A DNA stretch of 64,000 nucleotides from contig CAWAHD010000002.1 of assembly GCA_963781785.1 (NCBI GenBank), forward strand, positions 992,001-1,056,000, read 5' to 3'. The position numbers and the translations under genes are program-made. Below, piece by piece: positions 42,035 through 52,309 of this stretch. Numbering within the stretch: the first letter of the stretch is position 1; the number at the start of each line of letters is the position of its first letter. The notes below the pieces were generated by a model. The model was given only the letters and a program-made list of their open reading frames with translations. It was not told where the DNA came from and did no database searches. This stretch comes from CAWAHD01 sp963781785. GTDB taxonomy: Bacteria; Planctomycetota; Planctomycetia; Isosphaerales; Isosphaeraceae.

Positions 42035-43897
42035 TCATCGTGCAGCGGCCAGCTCGGGCAGGGCGTCGTACGGCTCTGGCACGGACTGAACCCGGCTGCT
42101 GTCGTGAACCAGCATGCCTTTCTCGCCGACGAAGAAGCTGTGAGACTTCATCACCGCAAGGTTGAAGACCGGCTCGGTGCGATCGGTCTTCACATATTCG
42201 ACTTCCGCGACGTTGTCCACACCTCGGACCAGGTCGCCCGGCTTGAGGTCGCGAGCCATCACCCAGCCTTGCCCGACTTTCCAGAACCGATGGATTGGTG
42301 TCGCCCTGATCTCTTGCTCTCCCAGCCTGATCTTCAAGACCAAGGCGGGCTTGTTGTGCAGAGCGGCCACGACGGGCTGGTAGCCAAGTGCCCCGGTGCG
42401 TTCGTCCGCAGCCAGGACCTGATCGCCGATCTGCACCGACTCGATCGGCCGGATACCACTGGGGGTGTGGACCGGCGTCCCCGCCGCAAAGCAGGAATAA
42501 TGGACATTGTCCGAATAGGTCTGCTTCGGAAACAGGAGCGTCCAGTCTTGCCGTTGACGAGGGGACTGCGGCTCGTAGGCGTAGCCTTGCTCCTCGGTCC
42601 ACCACTTCCGCCAGGCTTCAACGTCCTTTCCCAGATTGTGCCCATTCACGATGGTGAGAACGCTGATGACCCGCGCCTGATAGAGAGCCATGAGCTTGGC
42701 TGTAGCGATGTCGGTTGCAGATTCGTTCTGGATCCGCCCGACGATTTCGGCCAGGTCGAGAACCTGGCGCTGCCGCTGCGCCATCACCCGCGAGATATAG
42801 CTGTCCGCGTTCAGGAATGGCATTGCGATGCCCATCAGGAAGGCGCGCACTTCATCAACCGTGTAGGTTCTGAAGAATTCGACGTGCGGGCCCCGGACAT
42901 GCAGGAAGCCCGGCGAGCCGATGTCGTCGAAGCCGATCGGATACAACCGGTAGTGGTACAGGATTGGATCGGGATCGAGCTCAGACTCGCGCAGAAGGTC
43001 CATCAGGAACGACGCGACCTCACGCGGGTCACGGCGGCGAACGACCTCGATGGCCCTGCCACGCACCCTGGGTGATTCGCTGCCGATCGCCAGGCGAGTG
43101 AGCGCGTCGGTCGAGCGCGGCGAATCAATCTGGGCCAAGATCTGCGTCGCCACAAGCTGGTGGGCCTCGTCGCCAGTCGCGAAAACGGCCCAGACCGACC
43201 CAACAGCGAGTGGGTCGGTGACCTCTTCCAGGTGCTTGGCCGCCGCAGCCTGTCTGGACTTGTCTTCCAGCCCGTTCCACCATCTCGTCAAGCGCGCGGT
43301 CCAGTACTTGGCGACCACCCTTTGCGCCAGGGCTTCGGTCTTCTCGGCGGCGATCTGCTCGTCGGTGAGCCAGCGCCGGCCTAGTTTCTTAAAGCCGAGA
43401 TGCTTCCAGGCGGCATCGCGGCCCGGGTCGAGCTGGGTCACGATCGTCAAATGGGCGGCGGCCTCGGGCTCAAGCCCGTGTTGCTCGCACCACATCGCGA
43501 TTTCCCAGTGAGCCTGGGCGGTGTTGCTCATGGTCGATCGGCGCGCCCTGTATTCGTCCAGCGTCCGCTGACTCGCTCGATCAGCCGCAAGCTGATCGCG
43601 AATCACCTCGGGCGATCGCCACTGTCCGCGGAAGGCGACCAGGCCCATCAGGGCACGGGCCCTGGCGTGCGCCGGGTCGTTGAGAACCGCGATCGCCAGA
43701 TGCTTCCAGCGCTCGGTCTGTAGTCCGTGCGCCTCCGACCAGAGAGCCAGGCGAACATGGGCATCGGCATCCCGGCCCACCGTTGTCCGGGCCCGCCGGT
43801 AGGCGCTCAGGTCGCTCGCCGTTTGAGATTCAGAGGCCGCCAAAGCAGCAGGCTCGGCAGCCAGAGACGCCACGCAGAAGAGAAGAGCGGACAACAT
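42035..43897 (-). CDS. Exported helical-repeat protein with C-terminal HINT domain
   Basis: Protein of 620 aa from ATG 43897, which gives a hydrophobic N-terminus (MLSALLFCVASLAAEPAALA); the frame is open to 43984. The body is helical with TPR/HEAT-like segments (e.g. HARARALMGLVAFRGQW, RSTDALTRLAIGSESPRVRG). From about residue 470 comes a polymorphic-toxin-type HINT domain: SCFAAGTPVHTPSGIRPIES (Cys nucleophile), VLKIRLGEQEIRATPIHRFW, ARDLKPGDLV and SHSFFVGEKGMLVHD. The usual terminal His-Asn is His-Asp here, and only about 20 residues follow, with no toxin domain. It might self-process or anchor by ester transfer; that is inference. Confidence 0.82.
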   Translation of the reverse strand: MLSALLFCVASLAAEPAALAASESQTASDLSAYRRARTTVGRDADAHVRLALWSEAHGLQTERWKHLAIAVLNDPAHARARALMGLVAFRGQWRSPEVIRDQLAADRASQRTLDEYRARRSTMSNTAQAHWEIAMWCEQHGLEPEAAAHLTIVTQLDPGRDAAWKHLGFKKLGRRWLTDEQIAAEKTEALAQRVVAKYWTARLTRWWNGLEDKSRQAAAAKHLEEVTDPLAVGSVWAVFATGDEAHQLVATQILAQIDSPRSTDALTRLAIGSESPRVRGRAIEVVRRRDPREVASFLMDLLRESELDPDPILYHYRLYPIGFDDIGSPGFLHVRGPHVEFFRTYTVDEVRAFLMGIAMPFLNADSYISRVMAQRQRQVLDLAEIVGRIQNESATDIATAKLMALYQARVISVLTIVNGHNLGKDVEAWRKWWTEEQGYAYEPQSPRQRQDWTLLFPKQTYSDNVHYSCFAAGTPVHTPSGIRPIESVQIGDQVLAADERTGALGYQPVVAALHNKPALVLKIRLGEQEIRATPIHRFWKVGQGWVMARDLKPGDLVRGVDNVAEVEYVKTDRTEPVFNLAVMKSHSFFVGEKGMLVHDSSRVQSVPEPYDALPELAAAR

Positions 43898-44047
43898 GGC
43901 CAAGCTCCAAAGTGGGTCCACCGCGTGATGCGCTTGGTTGGAAATGACATTTGTCAAGGTAACATCCCGGACAATTGTCGTCAAGACGCTGGGCCGTGAT
44001 CATGGCCCTGCCGTGGGAGACAAACGCCGATTTCTTCTGTACCTCGC

Positions 44048-44140
44048 CCCTGCGGGGAGAGGTCGGCCGACGGCCGGGTGAGGGGGCTGCGCGAAAGCTC
44101 GGCCGAAGGCCGGGTGAGGGGGCTGCGCGAAAGCTCGGCA
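44048..44140. repeat. GGGAGAGGT/GGGTGAGGGG repeat, second locus
   Basis: Same family as 3878-3980. Here the block GGCCGGGTGAGGGGGCTGCG and its following GAAAGCTCGG occur twice in direct orientation (from about 44072 and 44108). Noncoding, downstream of nothing on the plus strand. Confidence 0.7.
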
Positions 44141-44274
44141 GCCGCTGGCGAGAGCGCTGTGATGGATTTGCGACCTCCACAAGACACTCCATCCGATAGA
44201 GGAGCGGGCGCAACGCACGAACACCCCGAAAAGGGCGCCACGGCGCCACGGCCTTGCACACCTTCGACTTACGT

Positions 44275-44359
44275 GTGGCGCCTGAATAATCGGAACCTCG
44301 ATTTTCTGATGTAAGCATTGATTACAAGTGACCTTACGGCGTGGCGCCTGAATAATCGG
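44275..44359. repeat. Pair of 19-bp direct repeats (GTGGCGCCTGAATAATCGG)
   Basis: Identical 19-bp copies at 44275-44293 and 44341-44359, separated by AT-richer DNA. Function unknown; they lie just left of the segmental duplication boundary and could mark a past insertion. Confidence 0.7.
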
Positions 44360-44612
44360 CAGGACCGGACGGGAGCAGGAACGAAACGGTAATCCGGCGC
44401 GAATCGCGCGGGGATGCCGCGACGTCCGAACGGTTCTGCCGATCGTGATGACTGTGAGCCCGAAAGGCGGAAGGGCAACACTAACCCGAAGCGTCAGCGA
44501 GGAATTCCTTCCTCAGTGAACACCACCGGGTCGAAGCGGAAGGGCACCACCGGGGCGAAGCGGAAGGGCACCACTAACCCGAAGCGTCAGCGAGGGAGGC
44601 CGCAAGTTCCTT

Positions 44613-44897
44613 AAGGCGCCACGCCAGCGCCCTCGCTCACGCTTCGGGCTGGTTGCGGCGCCACGCCAGCGCCCTCGCTCACGCTTCGGGCTGGTTGCGG
44701 CGCCACGCCAGCGCCCTCGCTCACGCTTCGGGCTGGTTGCGGCGCCACGCCAGCGCCCTCGCTCACGCTTCGGGCTGGTTGCGGCGCCACGCCAGCGCCC
44801 TCGCTCACGCTTCGGGCTGGTTGCGGCGCCACGCCAGCGCCCTCGCTCACGCTTGCGGTGCCACGCCAGCGCCCTCGCTCACGCTTCGGGTTGGTAT
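44613..44897. repeat. 42-bp tandem array (CCCTCGCTCACGCTTCGGG family)
   Basis: Seven copies of a unit starting GGCGCCACGCCAGCGCCC, spaced 42 bp apart from about 44615; the sixth is shortened to about 31 bp. The related sequence in opposite sense (AACCCGAAGCGTCAGCGAGG) lies at about 44485 and 44575, so the region can fold. Copy B keeps only one unit (about 56467-56505). Translates openly in several frames; not a gene. Confidence 0.92.
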
Positions 44898-45096
44898 TTG
44901 GCACGAGTCCCGCTGTGGTCAAGGATCGGCGCCTGCCGAATTCTCGTCCTGGCCGCCGTCGTGAGGGCCACCGTCATCAGCCGTTACGAGCTGGCGGTTG
45001 GGATTTCAGACCCGGGAGACGGGCGTCCTGCCCGTCAAAGGACCTGTGTCACGTTCCCTGGTTCAGGTCGTTGGCACTGGTGATCATTGTTGGGTG

Positions 45097-45120
45097 CCAC
45101 TGGTCGTACTCGACCAGTGG
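45097..45120. repeat. CCACTGGTCG-TACT-CGACCAGTGG palindrome (copy A)
   Basis: Perfect 10-bp stem with a 4-nt loop. A related 9-bp palindrome follows at 45253-45274. Both recur in copy B (56705-56728 and near 56861-56883). Typical REP-like intergenic hairpins; the surrounding 44900-45350 holds no gene I can support. Confidence 0.85.
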
Positions 45121-45348
45121 TTTTGGCGGGCGGACCGACGACCTCCGGTCCTTGGCCGAGGGCGACTGCCGGCTTACACTAAAGCGGCCATGAGTGGACA
45201 CCCTAAGACCCTCAAGCGATTTCATGAGCCCTGTTCGTCGAAGGAATGAAGACACTGGTCGGGTACGACCAGTGGCACCCGGAAATGCTCACCCGCGCCA
45301 CCCGCCGCGGCACCGTGGAATCGGAACTCCTTGCCTCTGCCTCGATTA

Positions 45349-45566
45349 AAGCCGACGGGGGACGGGCTTCCTGCCCGTCAAATCACCGGGTGATCCCGAC
45401 GGGGTGCATGCAAGGGGGATGGGCATCCTGCCCGTCACATGACCTGGCGATCGCGACGGGGGACGGGCATCCTGCCCGTCAAATGACCGCGTGATCGCGA
45501 CGGGGGACGGGCTTCCTGCCCGTCAAATGACCGAGGTGGGGGACGGGCATCCTGCCCGTCAAATCA
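45349..45566. repeat. Palindromic tandem array GACGGGCATCCTGCCCGTC, 5 units (copy A)
   Basis: Five copies of the GACGGGC(A/T)TCCTGCCCGTC palindrome with irregular spacing, ending directly at the stop codon of the membrane-protein gene (TGA at 45569-45567). Could serve as a series of 3' hairpins for that transcript. A single further unit lies near 45018-45036. Confidence 0.9.
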
Positions 45567-48012
45567 TCACAGCACGCCATAGAACCGCCGGTCGGCGGGA
45601 GCAATCCGCAGCACATCGCGGAACAGGGTGAAAACCGTCTCGTACCTGGCCCGGGCGGTCTTCCACGGCCGGGCGAAGCAATGGCCCATCCCCTGGCGTG
45701 AAAAGTCGGCCGCATCCGACATATACACGACCTGCCCCTGTTCGTAGAGCTTCCGTGCCACGAACGCATCGGCGGCGGGAACCTTGAGCGGCACCATGCC
45801 ACCGCCGAGATGAACGTGCGGCCGCTGGTTGGCACCCTGGCCTTGTGCCCCGTGATAGGTGATCGAGACGTCAAACAGGCTCAGGAAATCCTTGGCACTG
45901 CCGCGCTCACCGATGCGGCTGTCGTCCAGGACGATCAGGCTGCCGCCCCTCCGCACGAACTCTCGCAAGCGAGCCATCGTCCTGGCGGGCGGAGTGTTGA
46001 CGGGCGCAACCACGAACATGGCGCGCGTCTCGGGTTTGAGGAAATCGTCGTCGAACGTGTACGCAACTCGCGGCACCAGCCCAAGACGCTGGACCGAGAC
46101 GAGCAATGTGTCGAAGCATCGGTCGGCCGGCAGGGATCCGGGAGTTCCCAGGACGGGAGGATAAGCGCAGCGCCTCCCTGCCAGAGGAACGTCACTTCCG
46201 AGACTGGAATATTGGGCTCGGGCCATGCATAGATCGAGCGGTGCAAACCCTCGGCCGCCAGGGCGCCGGACCAGAAGCCCGCGAGACCGAAGAGCACCGC
46301 CGGCAGCGCCATTCCCGAGCGGACCATCCACATTCCGAGGAACACCGCGCCGAGCGCGATGGCGAAGGCCGCGCAACGGATCGGCGGCTCGTACGGGCTT
46401 TGTTGCCGGTTCAGCATCCGGACCAGGTCCATCGCCAGCTTCTCGCGGTCGTGGCTGAACACCGCGAACGATGACCAGACCGTGCTGTCGGTGAACGCGG
46501 CGATCTGGCCGCGTTCAACGTGCGCCGTCGCCGCCAAGACGGTCCTGCCGTGCTCCATCTCGGGGTGCGGGCCACGCCGGCCGAAATAGCTCGAGCCGGC
46601 ATAGTCGTGCGGCTCGCGGCGGCAGTTGTCCGCCGCGAGCACGGTTTGTGCGTCCCCGGATACCTGAAGCGAGCACGAGGTCATGAATTCCAGGTTCTCG
46701 ACGTGCAGCGCACCGACGTGGCGGCCGACATAGGGCGTGGTGCACTCGACAAATCCGCCGGTCAGGCCATCGGAGACCGAGTCATAACGAAAGCGAATCC
46801 CGTGCTTGGCCGAGAGCGCATTCAGGTGCGAGCCCATCCCGAGCAAGTTGGTGTGGTCGCCGACCAGAAGCAGCCCACCGCCGCGGCGGACGAAGCGGTC
46901 GATCGCGGCTGTCTCGGCCTCCGGGATCGGTTCCTCCGGAGTCTTGAGGATCAGAACGTCGTACGTCGACAGCAACTCGTCGTCGTAGGGTTTTGAAGTA
47001 TTCGCGTCGACCGAGTACCATCTCCCGAGCCACTCCGCCAGAGATGTAAAACTGTACGTGGGGAAGTCGCCGTACCACTCGGTGTCGAGCTGCCGCGCCG
47101 TGGGTTCCCAGATGCCGCAGAACCGGTCGTCGATCAAGATCCGGCCGGGCTTCTCAGTCGCGGCCGGGACGAAGAAGGCGGCAAAGCCTGTCGCGGCGCC
47201 GACCAAGGCTATCACAAGAGCGGCCGCGACGGCCGCGTGGGCTCGGGGCCGGCTCGGAGCAAGCCCCGCAGCGCCTTTCGCCAGCAGCCGGCTGGCGCGA
47301 TCCGCGGCAACGCCGGCGATCACCAGGAACAAGCAGTTGATCCACGGGGAGGTAAAGACGTCCAGTGCAGCCTGCCCCGAGTTCCCGGACAGGACGCCGT
47401 CGTGCTCGACGTAGACCGCGAGCAGTACGACATATCGCGCGATCGCCACCAGCAGCGTCGCTCCCAGACCGACGATCGAAGGCACGAACAGGTCACGATG
47501 GCCTCGGACCAACCGCAATGCGATCCACGCGAGCCAAAGAAGCAACAGCGGGACCAGCGCGAGCTTTTCCATCGAGGGGACGATCGTCACAAGTCCCTCG
47601 GGGTGGTCGATGACCAAGAGCCCGCGCTCTGCCGCCGTGTGATACCCAACCAGGTTCAACACGGTCGACGCGACTGTGGACGCGCTGCCAAACCGCGGCG
47701 CGCGTTCCGCCCAGCCGCTCAGTGCCCGATTGGCGGTGAAGAGAACCGTGAGCGCGGCGATGATTTGAACCAACGCGATGCAGGCACGGCGAAAAAGCCC
47801 GCGCCTGGCGATCGGCGCGAGAGCATCACGATCGTGAGCGCTCCCGCGACCGACGTCCAGACGTAATGCGGGTCCACCCAGCGATCCGCTGCGAACGTCC
47901 AGCCGCAAGCGAGGACTGCGGCCGCCGGGCCGCATGGCATGTCCACGCGCTCGGAGGCATGGCCAGCCGAGAAGCGTGGAATCGTGCGAGGTTCGTCGAG
48001 TGTTATTGTCAT
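45567..48012 (-). CDS. Cassette gene 2, copy A: polytopic membrane protein with amidotransferase-like domain (frame breaks)
   Basis: About 815 residues once two bases are restored (near 47815, and near 46170 where copy B has one more base). The N-terminal half has several membrane helices, with the conserved stretches GLVTIVPSMEKLALVPLLLL and RYVVLLAVYVEHDG. It continues with ILIDDRFCGIWEPTARQLDT and a Rossmann-like segment DVLILKTPEEPIPEAE...FVRRGGGLLLVGDHTNLLGMG, resembling DUF4350/class-I amidotransferase-like domains. Two more membrane helices and a C-terminal domain with FVRRGGSLIVLDDSRIGE follow. The start overlaps nothing; it lies 25 nt after gene 1. Function unknown; membrane-associated. 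Confidence 0.7.
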
Positions 48013-48037
48013 GATGGTCGCCCCGGCACCGGCTCTG

Positions 48038-50777
48038 TCACCGCGGCTTCTCCGGCGAGCGGAACAGCGGTTTCACGGCGTCCGGGTCGGCTTCGAGATA
48101 GCGCTGGAACATATCGTGAATAAAAGCCAGGTTGCCAAGCCAGTAGCCCGACATACCCTCCACGTTCATGTCGGAGAAGAACCGCGTGTCGGAGATGACG
48201 AGGAAGCCCCCGCGGCCCATGCGCCGAAAGAGCGCCACGACATCATCACCTTGCCGGTAGATCACCTGGACGCCGGGGAGCCGAGCCGGGTCGCCTTGAT
48301 CAGCCGCCACGATCGGCCATGCATCCAGGAAGCGAGGCTGCCGTTCGCGCTCACGCCGGGTGGCCATTGGCTCGGCGGGCGTGACCGTTCCTAACGGCCG
48401 CGGAGCGAGGGCCAATCCATGGGCTTCGAGCAGCGGCCGGGAGCCGGCTGAATCGGGCTGGCCGGTGGTTAAGATAGCAACAGCGCCGTTCTCCTCTGCC
48501 CACAGCAACTCTGCGACCTCAGCGTGCGTGAGCGACTTTTGCGGCGCGACGAATGCGACACCCCGAACGCGGCCGATCATCCCCGGATCCCAATCGTCCA
48601 TGTCGAGGACGCGGAAGCCGGACCGCAGCAGGTTGGTATAAAGCGGCCCGATCGGGTTGACCCTTGCCTCATAGTGCCCGGCTGCCTCCATGTGCGACCG
48701 GTCGATCAGAAAGGAGCCACGACCAACATGCGGCCGCGCGTCGAGGTTCGGCAGGCTCAGCGCCCAGGGGATCGCGAGCCCCACGAGTAAACTCACCGCA
48801 ATGGCGGCGATTTCTTTCGGTGGGGCTGCGACGATCCAACACCACAACAGCGCTGCCAGTAATCCAACCGCCGCGGCGACCCGGACGAAAGGCCGCTCGG
48901 TCCACGCGGCTGGCCGTGACAGCCACGCGAGCATCGGCCCGACGACCGTGCGGTACTGGGTGCTCAGTCCACCCTGAAAGGCCGACGTGTCGCCCCAGAC
49001 GACAATGCGGCCGCGGCCGTGCGTAACCGTCGCGACGAGAACCACATCGCCGAGCCGTTCGCCGCGGTCGTAGTGGTAGTTTCCCAGAAAGCTGCCCATC
49101 GTATTCTCCCGCATCCCGGCGTCGGAAAATGCGTAGCGTCCCACCAGAAGCGGCCGCGCATTTCCGCTCAGCTCAAGAGATGCGCCACTGCGACGCCGGG
49201 GTTGTCGCCGTCCCAGCCTGAGGCGACGGCGTCAGGAGCTGCGCCCTGGCAGCCGCGCCAGGTCTGACGTGCCTTGTATGCCGAGTCGAAACGGAAACGG
49301 ATGCCGATCGGCTCGAGGAAACTGTTGAACCCGCGCATGAGGCCGAAGACATCGGTGTGATCGCCAAGGATCAGCAAGCTTCCGCCCCTCGCCACGAAGT
49401 CGAGAATCAGGCGGCGCTGGCCGTCATCCCAGAGCTTTGGAGAATTGATCAGGATCAGGATCTGGGTTTTGTCGAGATCGGCCAGCTCGATTGTCTCAGT
49501 GGGACGCAAGGCGACCTTTGTGGAAGGTGCGCCGGTGGCGGCCGTAGCGCCGGCCGCGCCGACGATCGCTCGGATCGGCGCGGAAGACGCGCTTTCAGCG
49601 TGGCCGAGCGGCGCTGGTCCGTCTAACCCGCCCTTCGAGATTGATGGCGCATCCGCGTGAGCCTTGGTCGACACGGCGCCCGTGCGCCGGAGGCTGCGTG
49701 CGATCCCTTGCGCGAGCCGGGCGTCTTGCCCGGCGCAGTCTCCTGACGGTGCTCGGTGACGTCAAAATCATAACCCTCAGCTCGACAGTAGACGGGCAAA
49801 AGCCCAAACATTCCGCTGCTGAACGCGCCGAACTGGCCATAGACCGGACGGTCCCAGTCGAGGCCGCCATAATTGTGAACGCGGATCGACCGTCCAGCCG
49901 CTGAGCCGATCAGCCCCGTACCGACGAGACAGACCCCGGCCAGCGCCGCCGCGACACACGCCGCCGTGAGCGGAAGCCAGGGCCTGCTGGGCGCTGTCGC
50001 CCTTGGTTCTCGAGTGCGTGAAACCGCATCACCCGGGCGTCGAGGGCTGACGCCATCGATCACCACGGCAACGGCCATCCAGAAGACACCATGCCATGCA
50101 CCTCGAGCAAACGCCGCAATCGGCCCGGCCGCGACGGCGGGCGTCACGGCGGGCAACAGAGAGAACCAGCCCAGCGGGACGACGACGGCCGCGATGATTC
50201 GCCAGGTCCCCCCGGCCAAGCGCCAGCTGCAGAGGAGATACGACACAGCGAGCCCAACTGCCGGCCCGCCAAGTGCAGCAAAGCTCAACCGCTCGTCGAA
50301 TCCGCGGACGCGGTTGGTATATACCCTGGCCCAGCGCGGGACCGCCTCCGTGATCGCGGCTACCTGAGGCACCAAATCAGAAGCGAACCGAAATCCCACG
50401 TACAAGAGGCATGCCGGTATGACAACAGCGGTGAGCCGCGTCGCACGCGCCGACGGGTTGGCCCCCGCCGCGATCGCCGCGAGTGCCACGAAAAACCCGG
50501 CGAGTGAGATCGGTACGGAAGGGGCCCGCAGGAGAAGTAAGAGCGCCCCTATCGCACCAATTGACGCGATGATCCGCCAGCGACGGCCCCGTACCATGCG
50601 CGAAACGGCGATGACCGCCAGAATGGCGAGGGCGATCGCACGCCGGAGGGTGTAGGAAAGCGGCCCCAGCTGGCCGTCCAGAACGAGAAACGCGACCATG
50701 GCGGCGAAGATCGTCACCGTGCCGGCCGCCGCTCCACGCCACTTCCGCTCAACGTCCTTGGACAGCCCGCCGATCAT
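48038..50777 (-). CDS. Cassette gene 1, copy A: polytopic membrane protein with amidotransferase-like domain (frame breaks)
   Basis: About 913 residues after repair of breaks near 49690 and 49170. The N-terminus has roughly eight membrane helices (from ATG 50777). After the last, SIRVHNYGGLDWDRPVYGQF and ILILINSPKLWDDGQRRLILDFVARGGSLLILGDHTDVFGLM form a DUF4350/amidotransferase-like domain, then MGSFLGNYHYDRGERLGDVVLVA and GRIVVWGDTSAFQGG. A further membrane pair and a second similar domain (VLDMDDWDPGMIGRVRGVAFVAPQKSLTHAEVAELL) complete it. Architecture parallels gene 2, so the two are probably ancient paralogs. No catalytic Cys-His-Glu triad is evident. Function unknown. Confidence 0.7.
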
Positions 50778-50897
50778 TTCCGGAGCTTTCGCTGTTCGAT
50801 CGAATCGCGTGCCAGGCCAGGCCCGTCCGGGCCATGCGATTGTGAGCGGCGCCGATGAGGAAGCCCCAACGCAATCTTGCTCGCGCACTCGCTTCGA

Positions 50898-52127
50898 TCA
50901 GTTTGGATGGGTGGACTCCTTGCGCTTTTCCACCCGTCGCCGGCCCGGATCCTTTGACTGGCCGAGTATGCGGGCAAGCTCGCGAGCTTGGGCGCTACTC
51001 AGCACGTCCCAGATCATCGCATCCAGCTCATCCGAGCGGGCTCCCCCACCTTGGATCATCTGCCGGCGCCGCGCTTCGCCATCGGGCATCGTTTCCAGAA
51101 GCGGCGCAGCTTGAGAAAGCTTGTCGAGTTGATCCACCTCAAGTTTGGCCTTGCCGTATAAGATGGTGCGCACCTGCTCCTGCTGCCCCTTCGTCAGGCG
51201 GAGCCTGGAGGCGAGTTGAGGGTCCAGCAGCGCGCTTAAACGCCAGCTCTTCCACATGCCGCCCAGGACCCGATCCGCTTGGTCAAGTGTCAAGATGCCC
51301 TCTAGCGCGATCGCTTCGGCGTGCGTACAGACGCTGGCCCCGATTTGATCGCTCCAGGCCACGCGCTCGAAGAGCACCGACCAAGGCGGCAACGTCTTCC
51401 CGTCGAGGCCGCGGGTCAGCCACGCCCGCATGACGGCGGACCTCAACTCTTCGAGCCGGCGCAAAACGCTCTCCTGTTCGTTCGAAAGCACCGCTGGACT
51501 CCGCCGGCGAGGGTCGCCCGGGAAACTGCCCAGCAAACTAGCAAAGAGAGGCCCTGGGGCCGATTCGGAGGGCACCGCACCTCGCAACTCCGCCACTAGA
51601 TCGGCGGACGGCACATCCTCCGTGGGCATCTTCGTCCCGGATACCAGCGCAAAGCGCCCGGGCAAGAGCGGCTGCGCCCGCCGACCCGCCAACTTCCGCC
51701 ACGATCGCGCTTGTCCCGGGTTCAAAATCCCCTCCAAGGCAATCGACTCGGCGTGCGCCACCAAGCGGGCGCGGAAACGTTGGCCCCGATCGGAGAGCCG
51801 CTCCGCCAAGACCGTCGCCGGTGGGGGGGGCGCAGCAGCCAAATCCCGTAATAGCCAAGCTCGAATCACGTCGCGCGTCAATTCGTCAAGACGTCCAGCG
51901 AGATCGCTCTGTTCTCCGGACAGGGCGAGCTTACTCGCAATCTCCACGTCGCCGAGATCCGAGAAGAGTTTTGAGGGGCTCGCTGCCTTAACTTTGGTCG
52001 CCTCGGCCCGCAACGCGGCCGAGAGCTTGGCCATCGACTGCAGCGGCTTTTTATCAACAGTATCCTGTGCACCTCTGGCCACGCCGGCCAGAGAAACCAT
52101 AGCGAAAACGAGGAGCCACCTGTTCAC
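50898..52127 (-). CDS. Cassette gene 0, copy A: secreted protein with HAExxALEGIL repeats
   Basis: Protein of 409 aa. GTG 52127 with GGAGG 8 nt upstream is preferred over the longer frame from 52151; it gives the signal peptide VNRWLLVFAMVSLAGVARG. Two units of about 150 residues each contain a helix with AWL(L/T)R(D/G)L and the motif HAE(S/A)IALEGIL followed by Q-A (residues about 120 and 280), and a basic C-terminus. The same motif occurs in the partial gene at the window's right end. Exported and helical, no known family. It lies 120 nt upstream of gene 1 and is likely the first gene of the cassette. Confidence 0.72.
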   Translation of the reverse strand: MNRWLLVFAMVSLAGVARGAQDTVDKKPLQSMAKLSAALRAEATKVKAASPSKLFSDLGDVEIASKLALSGEQSDLAGRLDELTRDVIRAWLLRDLAAAPPPPATVLAERLSDRGQRFRARLVAHAESIALEGILNPGQARSWRKLAGRRAQPLLPGRFALVSGTKMPTEDVPSADLVAELRGAVPSESAPGPLFASLLGSFPGDPRRRSPAVLSNEQESVLRRLEELRSAVMRAWLTRGLDGKTLPPWSVLFERVAWSDQIGASVCTHAEAIALEGILTLDQADRVLGGMWKSWRLSALLDPQLASRLRLTKGQQEQVRTILYGKAKLEVDQLDKLSQAAPLLETMPDGEARRRQMIQGGGARSDELDAMIWDVLSSAQARELARILGQSKDPGRRRVEKRKESTHPN

Positions 52128-52309
52128 GGTATTGTCCTCCAGTACACACACCGGCTTCTTGAGCTTCCAGACGGGACTTCCGCCGACAGACCGGCACGAA
52201 CCGACCCAGCTCGCCTGTACCGAATTGGTTGACTACTCGGCAACCGCGGGCGCTTGGGGCATAGGGCAGATCCCGTGACGCCGGCGGCAGTGAGTCGCCC
52301 GGACGCGCG

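Larger units (their letters stand above)
44391..52127. repeat. Segmental duplication, copy A
   Basis: Sequence from 44391 (AATCCGGCGCGAATCGCGCG) onward is repeated from 56336. Both copies share the leader repeats, the terminal palindromic array, two large membrane-protein genes and the secreted-protein gene, in the same order and orientation. The leader is nearly identical; coding parts are diverged (clear residue differences throughout). The right limit is drawn at the start of the secreted-protein gene. Confidence 0.85.

Noticed and set aside
44653..44964. Opposed ORFs of about 103 codons (SVSEGAGVAPQPAR and similar)
   Set aside because: Translations of the 42-bp tandem repeat, seen in both strands; not protein-coding.
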